A stretch of 64,000 nt of DNA, taken from the NCBI GenBank assembly GCA_012845835.1, contig JABAKD010000020.1:10862488-10926487 (forward strand), read 5' to 3'. Position 1 is the first letter of the stretch. Every line of letters starts with the position of its first letter. This DNA is from Undaria pinnatifida (Eukaryota > Sar > Phaeophyceae > Laminariales > Alariaceae). The notes beneath the pieces were generated by a model, which was given only the letters and a program-made list of their open reading frames with translations, did no database searches and had not been told where the DNA came from. The position numbers and the translations under genes were made by a program. This document shows positions 22,553-35,000 of this stretch, one piece after another.

Positions 22553-23354
22553 CTAGTACTTTATCTGTTTCTGCTTTATCTGTTTCTGCAATCCTTCGGG
22601 TTTTTCTGATATCCCCACGAAATCACTCACAAACATCAACCCCGACACTGTATCTTCCCCCATCGTGACTCCTTGCTTTGCTGCTTCGATTGCTACTATC
22701 ATACAATTAATATATACCTTGAATATATTGGGTGATTGTGTACATCCCTGTGCAACTCCTTGTGAAACATCAACATATTTGGATATTACCCCGCCCAGCA
22801 TCACAGCACTTCTCGCACATTCGTAATATGTTTCATCATTCTCCATATCTTTCCTCTGATCCCAATTTCCCACATCTTTTTCCACAACCCATTCCTCCAT
22901 ACTGTGCCATAGGCCTTCTGTACATCTAGGAAGAAACGGTACGTCGTTAGCCTGCCGTTTTTCCTATCTTGAATTATCTTACCTAATGTGTACACATGGT
23001 CTACGCAACTACGGTTTGGCCTAAATTCTGCTTGCCCTTCGCTTATGTTTTCGTCCTTTTCCAAATTTGTAACATTCCCATTCGATCGTTCGAAAATGTA
23101 CAGAATGTTTTGCCTACGGTGCTTAATAGCGTTATCCCTCGGCAGTTTCCCGGGTCAGCCTTACCTCCTTTTTTGAATAAGTTTGCTGCTACTTGTTCTT
23201 TCCACCTCTTAAGCGCGTACTCGTTTTTCCACATCCAATTATACAGCATAACCATCATGGTAAGCATACCGTCTCCCCCGTACTTCATAGATTCGTTAAC
23301 TATTTCATCTGCCCCTGCTGCCTTTATATTCTTAGATTTAGCTACACACTCCAT
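22553..23354 (-). pseudogene. LINE reverse transcriptase domain, frameshifted
   Basis: Three - strand segments in different frames cover the palm and fingers: 23354-23043 (KRWKEQVAANLFKKGG then GNCRGITLLSTVGK), 23064-22801 (ISEGQAEFRPNRSCVDHV, then FFLDVQKAYGTVWR in place of the usual F.D..KAFD) and 22900-22553 (SQGVAQGCTQSPNIF then LMFVSDFVGIS). The order and spacing match LINE reverse transcriptases. The aspartate pair of the YxDD-type box is reduced to Ser-Asp, and KAFD has become KAYG. With the frame breaks this shows an inactive copy. Confidence 0.85.
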
Positions 23355-23704
23355 TACTTCTTCTCATGTGAACTCTCTCTGTAACCCGTCTGAACCGCGG
23401 TCTTCCCTTTCTGACGCACCTACGTTCGCCTCTGCCCACGTGTTGATTTCCTTTTCGAATTCTGCGTCGAACGTTTCGTTGGCTGTGGGCGTTCCCAGCC
23501 TGCGGTAATGTTGTACAAGTATATTCCTCTTCCCCTTCGAACTACTAACCAATACACCATTCTGTGCTCTTAGCGTAGCTATTCCCGTGTCGGCCTCGCC
23601 TGCTTTGTTGACCCAGTATCATCCCTTTTATATCCTAGCCACAGCTGCTTCATCCCGCCATTAAAGTTTTCGTTTGTTTCATAGATTACGTCTTCCCACA
23701 ATCC

Positions 23705-23802
23705 CTTCTTCTTCTTCTTCTTCTTCTTCTTCTTCTTCTTCTTCTTCTTCTTCTTCTTCTTCTTCTTCTTCTTCTTCTTCTTCTTCTTCTTCTTCTTCTT
23801 CT
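23705..23802. repeat. (TTC)n microsatellite, about 33 repeats
   Basis: An uninterrupted TTC run inside the decayed LINE, between its endonuclease and reverse-transcriptase parts. A run this pure is younger than the mutations around it and is likely polymorphic. Confidence 0.97.
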
Positions 23803-25959
23803 CTACTGAATCTATTACTTTCTGTCTAGCCGTAGCATACTCCCCTCATCCTGCCGTAGTACGCCTCTCTACTTACTCTTATGGCCTCTTTTGATCCTCG
23901 TCTCACCTACTGCTCTGCTGCACATTATCAAATTCTTCCCTATTACTTTATTTGCTGTGTTCTTCAACAATTGCTCCCATCCTTCTATAATCCTGTCTCC
24001 CGCATTATCTCGTTCCGTATCGTTCTCTGTTGCACCTATGCTTTCCAACAGCTCGGAAAAACGCTTTGCATTCTTGATCATCTATCTCTTCGTGGAACTC
24101 TTGCTGTTTTTCCTTGACTTCTAGTTTATCTATCCTCCACCAGTACATTTTTGTACCGCGTCTGTTTTTGATAACTCTCTTCTGTAGAATCTCTGTTCAT
24201 GTTAAAGAGTGGTCAGTACTTCGTACGACGGCTGCGCTAACATGTATTTCCGTTTCCTGGCTATTTCCATTTTCTATCACTATGCAGTCAAGAACGGATA
24301 ATTCTCCCTTTTGTATGCACTGTTTAGTCCATTCTGGCCCTGCCTTCTACACTCGATCGTTCAACGTCTTTTCATGTCGCTGCTCTTGAGGTATTCCAAC
24401 ATCTCTGCTCCATCATTTTTCTTTGTTACTTCCCCATATTATCCAATGTGCCCATTTGGGTTGCTTGCCTATCCGATTCTTGAATTAAAATCTCCCACTA
24501 ATACTACTTCGTCTTTGCCTTTTATACTTGTTTAAACATGCTGCTATCTCTCCGAACTTCTTTCGTATCTCTTTCACCGTACTACTCGACACGGGGGGCA
24601 TGTAGGTGTTTCCTAAGAAAAAAACGTTTCGCTCCGCTCTCCCCTGGTACCCTTAGCCATATGCTTTCGTTATATTCTGTGTCTTCGATCACCTCTATTA
24701 TTTCACACCATAATTATTCGACTAGGGACCTTACTCCCCCCGCCCCCCTGTTCTTGCTATCCTAGATTTTCCCCTATCCATGCGTACCCTCCAACTTTGC
24801 ATCCTATCCCCCCCCCCTCTTTCTCCCCCGACTCTTGAATTCCCACTATATCTAGGTCGCGATTACATACTTGTTCGACTATTTTAGCCTTTTGCGCTCT
24901 TCTGCGGTGAATCCACATACGTTCCATGATCCTATTATCAACTTCTTTTTCGCTTGGCTATCCACTCTACTTATGTCTATTGTTCATTCTCCGTCTTCGC
25001 TACTCCTATTCTCTCTACTTTGAACTTTCTGCTGCTATTTTTGGCTCTGTCTTTGTCTGTTTGTTCTACACCACCACTGTTCTTCCCCATGTCCTCTGGG
25101 CCATTACTATATATTGCCTCCCTTTGTCTCTTGTCTCCGTTCACTCTAGAATTACGTCTTAGTTCATAGTTCCGATGTTCCATTAGCTATACACACTCCC
25201 CATCCTAGTATTCCAACCCATGCCGACACTTTTTCTGTCTCTATCCCCTGCCCCCCCGTGCTCGCTTTGGGTGTTAGCGTGGCTCTGAAATGCTCTCCCT
25301 CCCTTTCTACTTTTCCTATTGCAAACAGTACATTCCTACTTCGTCGCATTTCTTCTTGAACTCTATTCTCGTCATGTCGCTAGAAACTCTAAATATCAGC
25401 ACTACTACTATTTTAATAGTGATTTACCCTTGCAATCTTTCCTTTCCCACCCACCCGTCCTCACTGTCTCTCTCCTAATCTCTTCCGGTAATATCTCCAG
25501 CTTGTTTTTCGTATTGTTGGTGGTGGGAAATGTTCAAGGTACTGGGACTTCCCAATTATAGTACCTGTTGAGGGTCTGGTGTCTTTCAGTTCTTTTGCCG
25601 GCACACCATTTTTATAATGTCTCCATCACGAGCTCGTAGCCTGGAGCCAAGTTCAACACCCTTAACACACATACCCCACGATTGTGTCAGGCGATCTGTA
25701 TGGTAACCTCACTGGCGTCCCACGATCGTATCATTTATAGTACGTTTCACCATGGGTAGCTACCCCACTAATGCTCCCGAGTAGACCTTCACTGTCGAAA
25801 GCTTGGCCAATGATTCCCCTACATTTTGCACCGGCTTATATCCTTCGAGATATCGATATATATACGTACCGCTCGGTGCTCCTCCTCTTTGGTCATGTGG
25901 TCGGTCATTGGCAAGGTGTTTATTTGATTTGTGCAGTAGATCTGACTTTGTTGTCATGC

Positions 25960-27700
25960 ATCATCCACCCCTCCCCTGTATTCGACGCATGGCATGTGCA
26001 CCTAGTGTTGGGGATTTTAGCATGATGTCAGGCCAGATTCCCACCGCCCAATGGAAATCGATAATGGTTCGCCAAGGGCGAGGAAAAACTGGCCTTGTGA
26101 CCGTGAAAGTTCCCGTTGCGGCGCATCTGTTGGTATACGTAGGCGGTTTGCCTGTCGGTGTTGGGTTGGGGTGTCGGACCAGTATAACAGGATGTGGCAT
26201 CTGGAGCGCTGGAGGTCGAGCTCGCGCTCCCAAGAAGGGCTGAGGAATCCAGCCCAGTGGGTCTTGTACAGAACGGCGATGACCCCGTCGCGGCCGCGGA
26301 CGAGTTGGTGGTCCATGATCTGTTCGCCCCCGAGGCGCTCCGGCGGTGTTGAGATGTCGTCGAGGGTCATGTGATAGGGGGGTAACTTGGCGGCGAAGGC
26401 GATATGCGCGTACGCGGTGAGGCCCGAAGGCAGGTAGTTAGGGATATGGTGGATATCGTCGGGGTTTCGGCAAGGCTTGCATCGCTCGTTAGCGACGCGG
26501 CGGTTGAAGTCCCGTCCCGGTAGATCGGTAGGAAGGTTAATGGAGAGGAGCTTGTGTTGGAGCGGGTGGTTGACGGGGGTGTCGGAGGCGGGCGCCGAGT
26601 CTACGGAAAAAATCTTAAAGGGGCCGTTCCAGTTTAGGGAGAGATTTGTCTTCAGCACGATGGCGTCGGTATTCTTTTTGGAGCCTTGGTGGACGATGGA
26701 AACGAAGTTGTCGATCCAGACCCAGCCGCCTGCGGTGAAAGGGGGTGAAAGGAGAGGAGCGGCCATGATGGGGGCGTTCCGATGTTGTAGCAGTGTGTCG
26801 TAGATGGCTTGCAGATGTCGGACGATGCGGTAGGAGCGTTGTTGCCGGTCGGTGACGAGGTTGATAGACTAGGTGCTCACGCTCCAAGCTCTGATGTCCG
26901 CCAATGTTTGGGGGTTCGAACACCGAGAGCGGGAAGCGTGGGAGTCGGCCGAAGTGTATTTTGTTGGGGACTACTCCTGTAGTGGCGTTGACGGAGGTGT
27001 GCTGTAGGTCGGCACGACGTGCGGCAGATGTACATCCCAGTCGGTATTTCTTTATTTTCCGACCATTGAGAACATCTGGGCCGAAACGTGGTCAACGCGC
27101 TCGACGCTGCGGTTGGTCGAGGGGTCGCATTCGCTGATGTTGATCTTGTTGACGCCAAGGCGGACATGGACGGTCGAGAGCTTGGAGAAAAACTGCTGGC
27201 CGTTGTCGGAGATAAGCGTCACAGGGCACCCCCAGAAGGTACTGTACTGGTCGACGAAGATGTCCGAGGTGCCGGCGGCTGTGAACTGCGCTGCCGTGAT
27301 GGCGGACATGTCGGCGCGGCGGATAAAGCGGTTAGCGAAGATGAGGAAGCAGAGGTTGCCGCTCGTGGTGAGCGGCAGTGGGCCGACGTAGCCTATACTG
27401 ACGGTGACCCGGGCGCTGTTGGACAGGGGCAGGGTAGACCAGCAGATCGTTCGGCGTGAAGTCTTGCGGGCCTGGCATTTGAGGGAGCGGCGGATCCACC
27501 AGCGGGGGGAGACATCTACGCCAATTCACCAAAAGAAACGCGCGCAACAGGCGAACCGTCCTTGAAACTCCCAAGTGGCAGGAGGTGGTGGCGTGGCACG
27601 TGTGTAGCACCCAGGGGTGCATCATGAATTGGAACGTAGACACGCGGGGGTGCAACGGCGGGAGTGTGTTGTTCCAGGGAGGTGGATTGGGTAGTTGGTG
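25960..27700 (-). mobile_element. Ty3/gypsy integrase fragment with chromodomain, decayed
   Basis: On the - strand in order: an integrase zinc-binding remnant (CHATTSCHLGVSRTVRLL near 27.6 kb); the catalytic core (VGPLPLTTSGN near 27.4 kb, then FVDQYSTFWGCPVTLISDNG near 27.2 kb and NRSVERVDH); a PNKIHFGRLPRFPL-type linker near 26.95 kb; then WNGPFKIFSVD (GPF/Y-like) and a chromodomain-like segment, GEQIMDHQLVRG...LYKTHWAGF...SWERELDL...ILLYW, near 26.3-26.2 kb. The frame changes at least three times. The second Asp and the Glu of the D,D-35-E triad are visible; the first Asp appears replaced by Gly (SIGYVGPLP where DYVGPLP is usual). I found no LTRs, reverse transcriptase or gag nearby, so only this segment remains. 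Confidence 0.8.
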
Positions 27701-27779
27701 AACCAGGAAGGCAGTTTCGTCGTCTATGCGGTGGGGTTTGCTTTGGGCTTGGGCAGCCCATCCATCCTTTTTGTGGCCT

Positions 27780-30249
27780 TGGGCTGTTTCACACAGCCAC
27801 CTTTTCCTTGTTGTATTTTCGTGCCCCCCTCCCCATTCTAAATTTTGACTATTAGACTAGTAGTATAAGCTCGTACAAAGTGCAGACCGCGAGCTATTTA
27901 TTCATTTAGTCACTTCTGCTCTCCGGCTCAACTCGTGAGAACTTTTATATTCTCAGCGATGTTTTGGATAGACCGTGGTCATACGTGTCTCCCCTTCTAC
28001 CCCTCGGTACTGCCTTCATGTTTGTCGCGCGTAGGGTTGGGAATTCCCAATTTTCAGCTTTTTAAGCTCGTCGATTTTCATCGAACAATGCCATAGCATA
28101 CTCACGTTCTTGCGCTTTCCACTCGTCATTTTTGTGCGCAATAAAAAGTCCCTACGAGCACGAGCATGCCCTATCGGTGATGTTAGTAGAAACGAGCTCA
28201 TGACCTTGACGTGAGTAGGGACGAGCTTCACCACCTACTGTACTACTGTACTACAACTCCATCGGGAACGCCGACCCATCTTTATTATTAATAGTTGAAA
28301 CCCGCAACGAATCGATCTCCCTTGGGCACATGATACGGATTAGGCGATTGTACCCGACCTTCAAGCTCCGAATCTTTCGGTGTGGATGTTCTTCAACATC
28401 GCCCAAGTCTTGCCAAGGTCAGGTTGGCCTACTCTAAAGCCTCCGTGAATAAATGACGGCGGGGGGAGAAATGAGCGCACTCTAAAACCTGCACTATATA
28501 AAAAGAGGGACGAGGAAAAACAGATTAGGCCTATATTCCGCGGTCTTGTCCTTTCTCGGATAGCTACGACTCCGACATCTCACTTGGATGCACAGCTGGC
28601 GCATAATACAACGGCGGGGATTGGGTGGAGTGTGACCAGACTAACACGCGCCTGCATGTATTTATAAAACTGAGGACCTGTGTTTGCATCAATGAATGGC
28701 ATGTGATGGACGGGGGAGGGGGTCGGAATTGCGGCGTTGACCTTCGCCGGGTAGCTCCATTCGGACTTCACAGCGCACTTGGATGCTCAACTATTTTTAT
28801 TGCGTTTTCAGCAACAAGAAATAACAGCTAAGAATAAGGCCCCGCCCCATTGGCGTACGGGCCATACATTGGGCCTACAATAGCAAACAGATATTGTATA
28901 GTATGTGTGCTGCAGTCGGTATCTTAACTTTGTAGCTTGATTCCTGTGTAGTTACTGTAGTTGCACTGCTTGCACAAACACACTCAGCCACACCCTACCA
29001 CAACAGCTGCTACTGCTGCTGTCAGACTGTCAGAAAGTGATTTCCGTCGAAGAAAGTAATCTGCACAACAAGTCGCGTGTGATACCACGCACCAGGGTAT
29101 CACACCTCCATCTAACATTTTGCTCCAATTACCGGGCTGCGACTATTAATACCAGACTAAACTACGATACCGGGCTGTACAGTCATAGAGATGCATATCT
29201 TCGAAACGAAAATATTGTTGCGTACAACGTTTGACGCGAGATTGTAACGGTGCTCTGCCCTTTGGACACCAACAACTCTATTCCTGTGAAACCGTCGCCC
29301 GCGCGTTTTCCATAAGTACCAGTATGGCGCAGGCTGTGGACTTTGCAACCCTTTCGCTACGCTTCGTACATCACAGATCAGGGCAGTGAAGTGGTTCTTT
29401 ATACACAGCTCGGTACAGCACACAGCGCAGAACAGAGGTCAGGTGGCGCTCTCGGCGCTTATCTTCACGGAGCCGTCTTGTGAGTGCCTCTGCAGGAAAC
29501 CTCGAGCAGGTACCTACTGCGTCGGTAATACATCGTCGTTGTTGCTTGGTGTATGGCCGCAGCTGTTGCGCTGCTGTAAAGCTGCTGCATACCTGGTACC
29601 CGCTACCTCGAATCTCACATCACACATACCTACCAATCCATGATCTTGCCGGACTGTCTACAATCTAGTCTAGTCTATAGTCTACTGCATGAAACAAATA
29701 CGCAGGGTTATCTGTTGGCAGCCCGACAAACAAACTGGGCTTTCGTAAGCTGAGTCACATCTATCTCAAAACTAGATACAAAATGGAAAGGGTCGGAAGG
29801 GCAAAGGAAGATAAGCGCGACCGTCGTCGACGCGGACCCTCGTTTGTTCTAACAAGCTCAGCGATAGTCGGCGGCGACGCAGTTAATCCTATGCCGCCGA
29901 CCTTGTTGCTGGCAATCTTGCGATGCTCTCTGTTGCTCTTGCACAAGGCGTTCAACTGCAGCACTCTAAATCCAAGGTAAATCCGCTAAAAAAACTGTAC
30001 TCCTCTTTCCGGAATCCACGACGTATGTATATGGTGATGATATCATACTCATTGAACACAGCAAAATGTAGACTATCTGTGTCTGTCTCTTGGGGCAATT
30101 CATTGCGCGAGATGCGAGTAGGGCAACATGTACATATTTAGTCTAAATACCGCATTTCTATACTCGTGCCCGGCGGTCTTAGGTTATCACAAGTCGGTTG
30201 CACTGGGTAGTTGGATAGGCCGCCTAACCTTAGTCTGCTTAACCCTCTG
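27780..30249. other. No gene recognised; one weak exon candidate
   Basis: I see no domain or convincing splice-bounded frame in most of this. One - strand stretch, 29962-29763, follows a GTGCTGCAG acceptor and is open for about 65 codons (contains KSNREHRKIASNKVGG and RRRRSR). It could be an isolated exon, but nothing links it to others. Confidence 0.3.
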
Positions 30250-31416
30250 TGGTAGTATTGGGGCAATACGGTCCTAGGTACTGACTACTGCTATGCAGGG
30301 GTGCCTCTGGCTCTGTAATGGTAACTTACACGAGGATTACTTGGATGTTACCTCTTTGGTATGGGTTGCTTGCTGTCCGCCGGATACCTTCTAACAGAAG
30401 GGGGGGCGGAGCCGTTTGTTCAGGCAGGCGATAACGCCTGCCACCTATAAAGGGGACAACTGCTATAAATCACAACGCCCCAACGGGGTAGAGATAATTC
30501 TATAACACTAGCCCACCCTGAGGGGCCGTATATGCAGATTCATAGAAAGATCAGGTGAAACTAAATCCATCCAGAGAATTTCGGAGAATTGATCGAAAGA
30601 TGCGACGTTTCACAACCCACTCCCACACCTCTAACTTGCAAGGCAGAAACCAATTGGACGGGTGCAAAGTAAATGAGGCACCAAACATCTCAGATACCAT
30701 TGCGTGACATAAAATAGAACGCGTATGCTGCGAAGCAGACATCAAAATATCGAACATATCGGTACGTGAATGTCACTGAAACGCGTAAAATGCGAAGCAG
30801 ACGTCTAAAGTCCAACGTCCGAAGGTCCCATCGACCCTGTTTATACAGCACCGGTCCAGCGCGCCACCAGTGCAGCCACCAATGCTACACCCTTGCTAGG
30901 TGTGCTCTCGCCCAACACACTTTTGAATGGGAGCACTCCCTCCGCTCCCTCCGAGATACCCACATCGACAGAAATCGAGTTCATCAAACCTGTCGAGCGA
31001 TACTCGCACACCGGCTGGGCGCGTGAACAACGCGCCGAACCGTTGTGAGACGCCGCCATCTGGTACCTCCTCTCCATAAGTCCCTTGGTTCCACCGGGTG
31101 ACTTCTTCTTACATGTTCCGTCCCCAACACAGCCTCTGTTCCCCTGCCGACGACACCAGTGCAGTAGTATTGGGGCAATATGGTCCTAGGGACCGACTAC
31201 TGCTATGCAGGAGCACCTCTGGCTCTGTAATGGTCATTCACACGAGGGTTGCTTGGATGTTACATCTCTGGTATTAGACTGGTTGCTTGCTGTTCGCCGG
31301 ATACCTTCTGGCAGAAGGGGGGCGGAGCCGTTCGTCCAGGCAGGCGCCAGCTATAGAGGGGACAACTGCTGCTATAAACCATAACATCCCAACGGTGTGG
31401 GGGGGATACCATAACA
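30250..31416. mobile_element. Pair of LTR-like repeats around 650 bp (possible TRIM)
   Basis: Two direct repeats, 30250-30507 and 31160-31416, each start TG and can be ended at CA (ATAACA). They share TAGTATTGGGGCAATA, CTACTGCTATGCAGG, CTCTGGCTCTGTAATGGT, TTGCTTGCTGT and GGCGGAGCCGTT at roughly 80% identity by eye. Both contain a TATA-like site (CCTATAAAGGGG in the first copy). The 652 bp between them encode nothing I recognise. I see no clear primer-binding site or target-site duplication, so they may instead be two solo LTRs or another repeat. Confidence 0.5.
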
Positions 31417-32092
31417 CCTTTCGGGACACCTGCACAGCGGCCAAACAAGTGACGAGAACTATGTAACTATTCGCCAAGGAGGACGTGCAGCAGCACACAG
31501 ATCGTCTTGATGCGTGAGTTGTCCTACAACTCCTTACACTGCAGTGTAGACACATTTTCTTCCCCCCAACAGCCCGGGATGCTTCGTTTGGCCGACGTCG
31601 TAATCGTCATACCACGATTTCAACGGGAATATATTTTCCCTCTGAAATCACAAAGGGGTTAATGTTTAGACTAACGTTGTAATGTTGACTTCGATTCTTG
31701 GCATATGGCATCTTGTTACCGTGTACACGTCACGTATGTGGTTTTAGGTTTAACGCTATATTACAGCTAACGTCTACAAGGGAGCCGCACACAAAGTGCT
31801 TAATATGGGAGTTCGACTTAAAAGTGGCCAAATCTGTTCGCCAGAACTTCGACCAGGTTTGTTATTGAAGTTTGACCTCATCAAATATAATTCAAACCCA
31901 ATCTATCTATTCATGCAACTTTTGAAAACTCCTTAAAAAATCGTACTTGTATATTTGAGGCAAAACCCTAACCCCTCGTATTTCATCTGTAAGACACATA
32001 TGCACATGCATAACATCATACGTCGACACATCGTCAACCATTATATGACATGGACCATAACCGAACACAAGCCCAGCCTGTCTCGTACAGAG
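31417..32092. other. No gene recognised
   Basis: AT-rich sequence between the LTR-like repeat pair and the last candidate exon of the MFS gene. I see nothing to annotate beyond AAGGGGTTAA near 31655, which resembles one end of the TTAA mini-elements. Confidence 0.4.
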
Positions 32093-35000
32093 CTATAAAC
32101 ACAACGTCAAAGCACACAATGCCTCATCCGCGATAGCCCCAAACCCAGCAATCTCTTCGTCCTCCCCATTCCCACGTCCCCCCTCCTCTTCCCACCTCCC
32201 GCCTCCTCCCCCTCCTCCGCGACCGTCCCGGAAGCGTCCGTCTCCGAACTCAAGTCGCAAAAAAAGGCTTGCTGGCTGGACAGAAAGCCATCCAAGGGGC
32301 GATATTGTGATTATTTTGGGTCTTTTTGCCTACAACTTTGACGTGCCCACCGCCCCGTCCCGCCTGCTCCGGCGTCCCGTAACCCTCGCGCTCGTCCCCG
32401 AGTTTCTCACACTGCTTGGGATATAGGGCTCGCCCCTCCCGCTTGCCGACGCCGCAACGCTGTCAAGACCTGGTGCTACAGCACTAGTACGACCCATCTA
32501 CCCCCGTGTACAATCCGCGAGGGTAGAAACAATGCATGGCTTGCAGCCACGAGCTAGACTGTAGAGTCATCCTACGCCAGGGGTACAGCAGGTTCTAAGA
32601 ATTTTCTCAGTTTCTAACTTGAGATGCTCGATCTATATCTCACCAACACCATCACCATCACCATCACCATCACCATCGCCCGAAACATGACCTCGAAGAC
32701 ATTCGTTCGCGCAACCCGACCAACATTTCTATGCTATGCGCTAGTCCTCAATACATAATACCCGGTATACTCGTAAAATTATTATTCTAACCGATAGTTC
32801 CACACTTGAGGAGGTCAACCGGCAAGAGGTATACCTTTTTTTGGCTAAAAATGCAATCCCTACCGTGGGATGACCGTGCTGTAGTAACCACAAACAAACA
32901 AGGACGAGGCACCGTTGAAGACCGGGCTTCGTGTTTCGAATGCTGCTGTGTTTGTGCTCCGCGCTGGCTGCTCGAAGCGCTAAGGTGCGCTCTGCTAAAC
33001 ATGCCCAAGTTGCTGTGTTTGCTTTCATGTCGGCTGAAGACAGTGCTGTTTTGATTTTTCCGGTTTCATGCAGGTTTTTGGCTGCGAAGTGAAAGACGCC
33101 GGTCTATTCGGGAGTGGTCAAAATAATTTTGACAACGTGCATCGCGATTTTTTCTCTTTGAAAACAAACGGAAGAAACAGAAAAAAACACATTACTTGCG
33201 GTAAAACGTGAAAAACAAACTGCGTGAAATATCTGGTCTAATTTTTTTAAGTAGAACCTCTCTAACATATGGCACGGCTCGACACAAAATTGGTAAGCGT
33301 GGTGAGTGTTGCACCCAACGCGCTACTAACCAGGAGGATGCCTTGCGGCCCTGTATGAGAGGATGGACTGAGCTCAAGGTGCGCTTGTTGGCAAAATGAA
33401 AATAAGTCGAACTTCAAACCTGCGTGACTCTCTATGATGCACGTACACACAGGTGTGCCTTGATTATGCATCCGCTTTAGTGGCGTATCAATAGGTCTTG
33501 TTGATCACGACTCTAGCATAATTTCAAACCACGTTTGCCCCTCCCGCCCGCCCTGAGCGAGGAGTCAAACCAAGCCAGCCCCGCCCCCCGGGCGAGGAAT
33601 TTGAAAGATCTAGAGTACTACCCCGTGTTGACGGGATTCAACTGCCATCTGAACAAACGAAAGAGTTACTGCCCCATGTTCACTGTCGCCAATGTGAGTG
33701 ACAGGCGTGTCAGCTGAAACCTCTCGCTTTATTGCCCTTATCAACACATTTTCGTCGGTTATTGTCCCCCATGCCAAAATCGTTATCAAGGCCATGGCGA
33801 TGGCGGACATGAGAAAAATCAAGTGGTGATCTACCCAATGGAAAACGGAGGTAGAAATGGACCACGCGAAGATGCTCGGGAAGCCGATTGGCCCGAGGAA
33901 GCGGCCGAGACTCTCCGCGGTGTAGTGCAGCACACCGACCTTCCCGCGCATGGTTGCGTGAACCGTGCTGGTAGAGGCGATGGCCAATGTCAGAGTGACC
34001 TGGCGCAACATCGGAAGGGTGGGAATGGGGACCGAGCCCTGGGTGGAGACGTGAGTGTGTAGGCGTGTGTGGGTGTGTGTGGGTGTATGGGTGTATGGGT
34101 GTGTGGGTGGGGGTGGGTGGGGGTGTGTGTGGGTGGTTGTGTGTGGGTGTGTGTGGTTGTGTGTGGATGGGCGAGTGGGTTGATGAAGAATGGCAATTGC
34201 GGTGTGGTAGTGCTCTGCTGGGCGCCGACAACCTCGGTGACAGTTCAACCAGGGATTCTGTCGACTGACGAATATCACAATTCGAACCTCTGAGTCAGAC
34301 ATACATGCCTTCACGCAAACTACCGGTACCATTTTAAAGCTGTACATACATACATACATAGTATCGGCAACCAAGTACACGCGCTGTAAGGCGTCCAACT
34401 TGAGTACGCCGTCCAGACAACCCCCTACTGGATGTGTACCAAACGCTCTTTCGGACCTTGGTCTGGAGATGTGATTGCAGATCAAACATGGAGAATATGT
34501 GATTGCAGATCAAACATGGCGATGTGATGTGGTGGTAGTGGTCTCGCCATCACGTTGCAGCAATATATGAGAGCGATGCACGCCACCGACACGACGTTTA
34601 GGCTCATGACATTCCAGCTCAGGACCTCAGCGCACGAAGCGGCCAAGAAGGCCGGTATACCCACGAGACAGCCGATTCGCTGCCAAGTCGTGATCCCGAG
34701 CACTCGGACGACACGAGAAAATACGAAAAACTGCAACATCGCCACGATCAGCCGCTCGCAAGAAAAAACTGCCAAACGCAATACAGATAAAAATGTGAAG
34801 TTCATGTCAAGCCAAAAGAAAGGTATACATATATGCATATGTACCATTTTGATTTTTTTGCCTAGTCCGTCCCTTTTCCTCCGCCGGCGCAGAGTTTTTT
34901 CGTGTGCTTTCTTCTGCAATGCGATCAGACTACCCGTCGGTATATTATCAGCCGTGTGCCGGGCTCATGGGACGTCCGTGGCGCGAGCTATGGCCGCGGA

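Larger units (their letters stand above)
21280..25560 (-). mobile_element. Decayed LINE (APE endonuclease + reverse transcriptase)
   Basis: Reading on the - strand in order: a basic, charged leader (about 25.35-24.98 kb); an APE-type endonuclease from about 24.95 kb with GSWNVCGF, VGIQESG and, near 24.5 kb, VLVGDFNSRIG; reverse transcriptase from about 23.35 kb with GNCRGITLLSTVGK, GQAEFRPNRSCVDHVYTL and SQGVAQGCTQSPNIF; and a C-terminal Cys-rich knuckle, CPCGTPIESRTQIVVEC, near 21.6 kb. Several stops and frameshifts break it. The catalytic box reads LMFVSDFVGIS where FADD-type is expected, so one essential aspartate is gone. A (TTC)n expansion at 23705-23802 lies between the domains. Both outer boundaries are approximate and I saw no target-site duplication. 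It is clearly non-functional. Confidence 0.85.

Noticed and set aside
34046-34185. His/Thr/Pro-rich peptide read through the GT minisatellite
   Set aside because: It lies upstream of the 33999 acceptor, so it is intronic repeat rather than protein.
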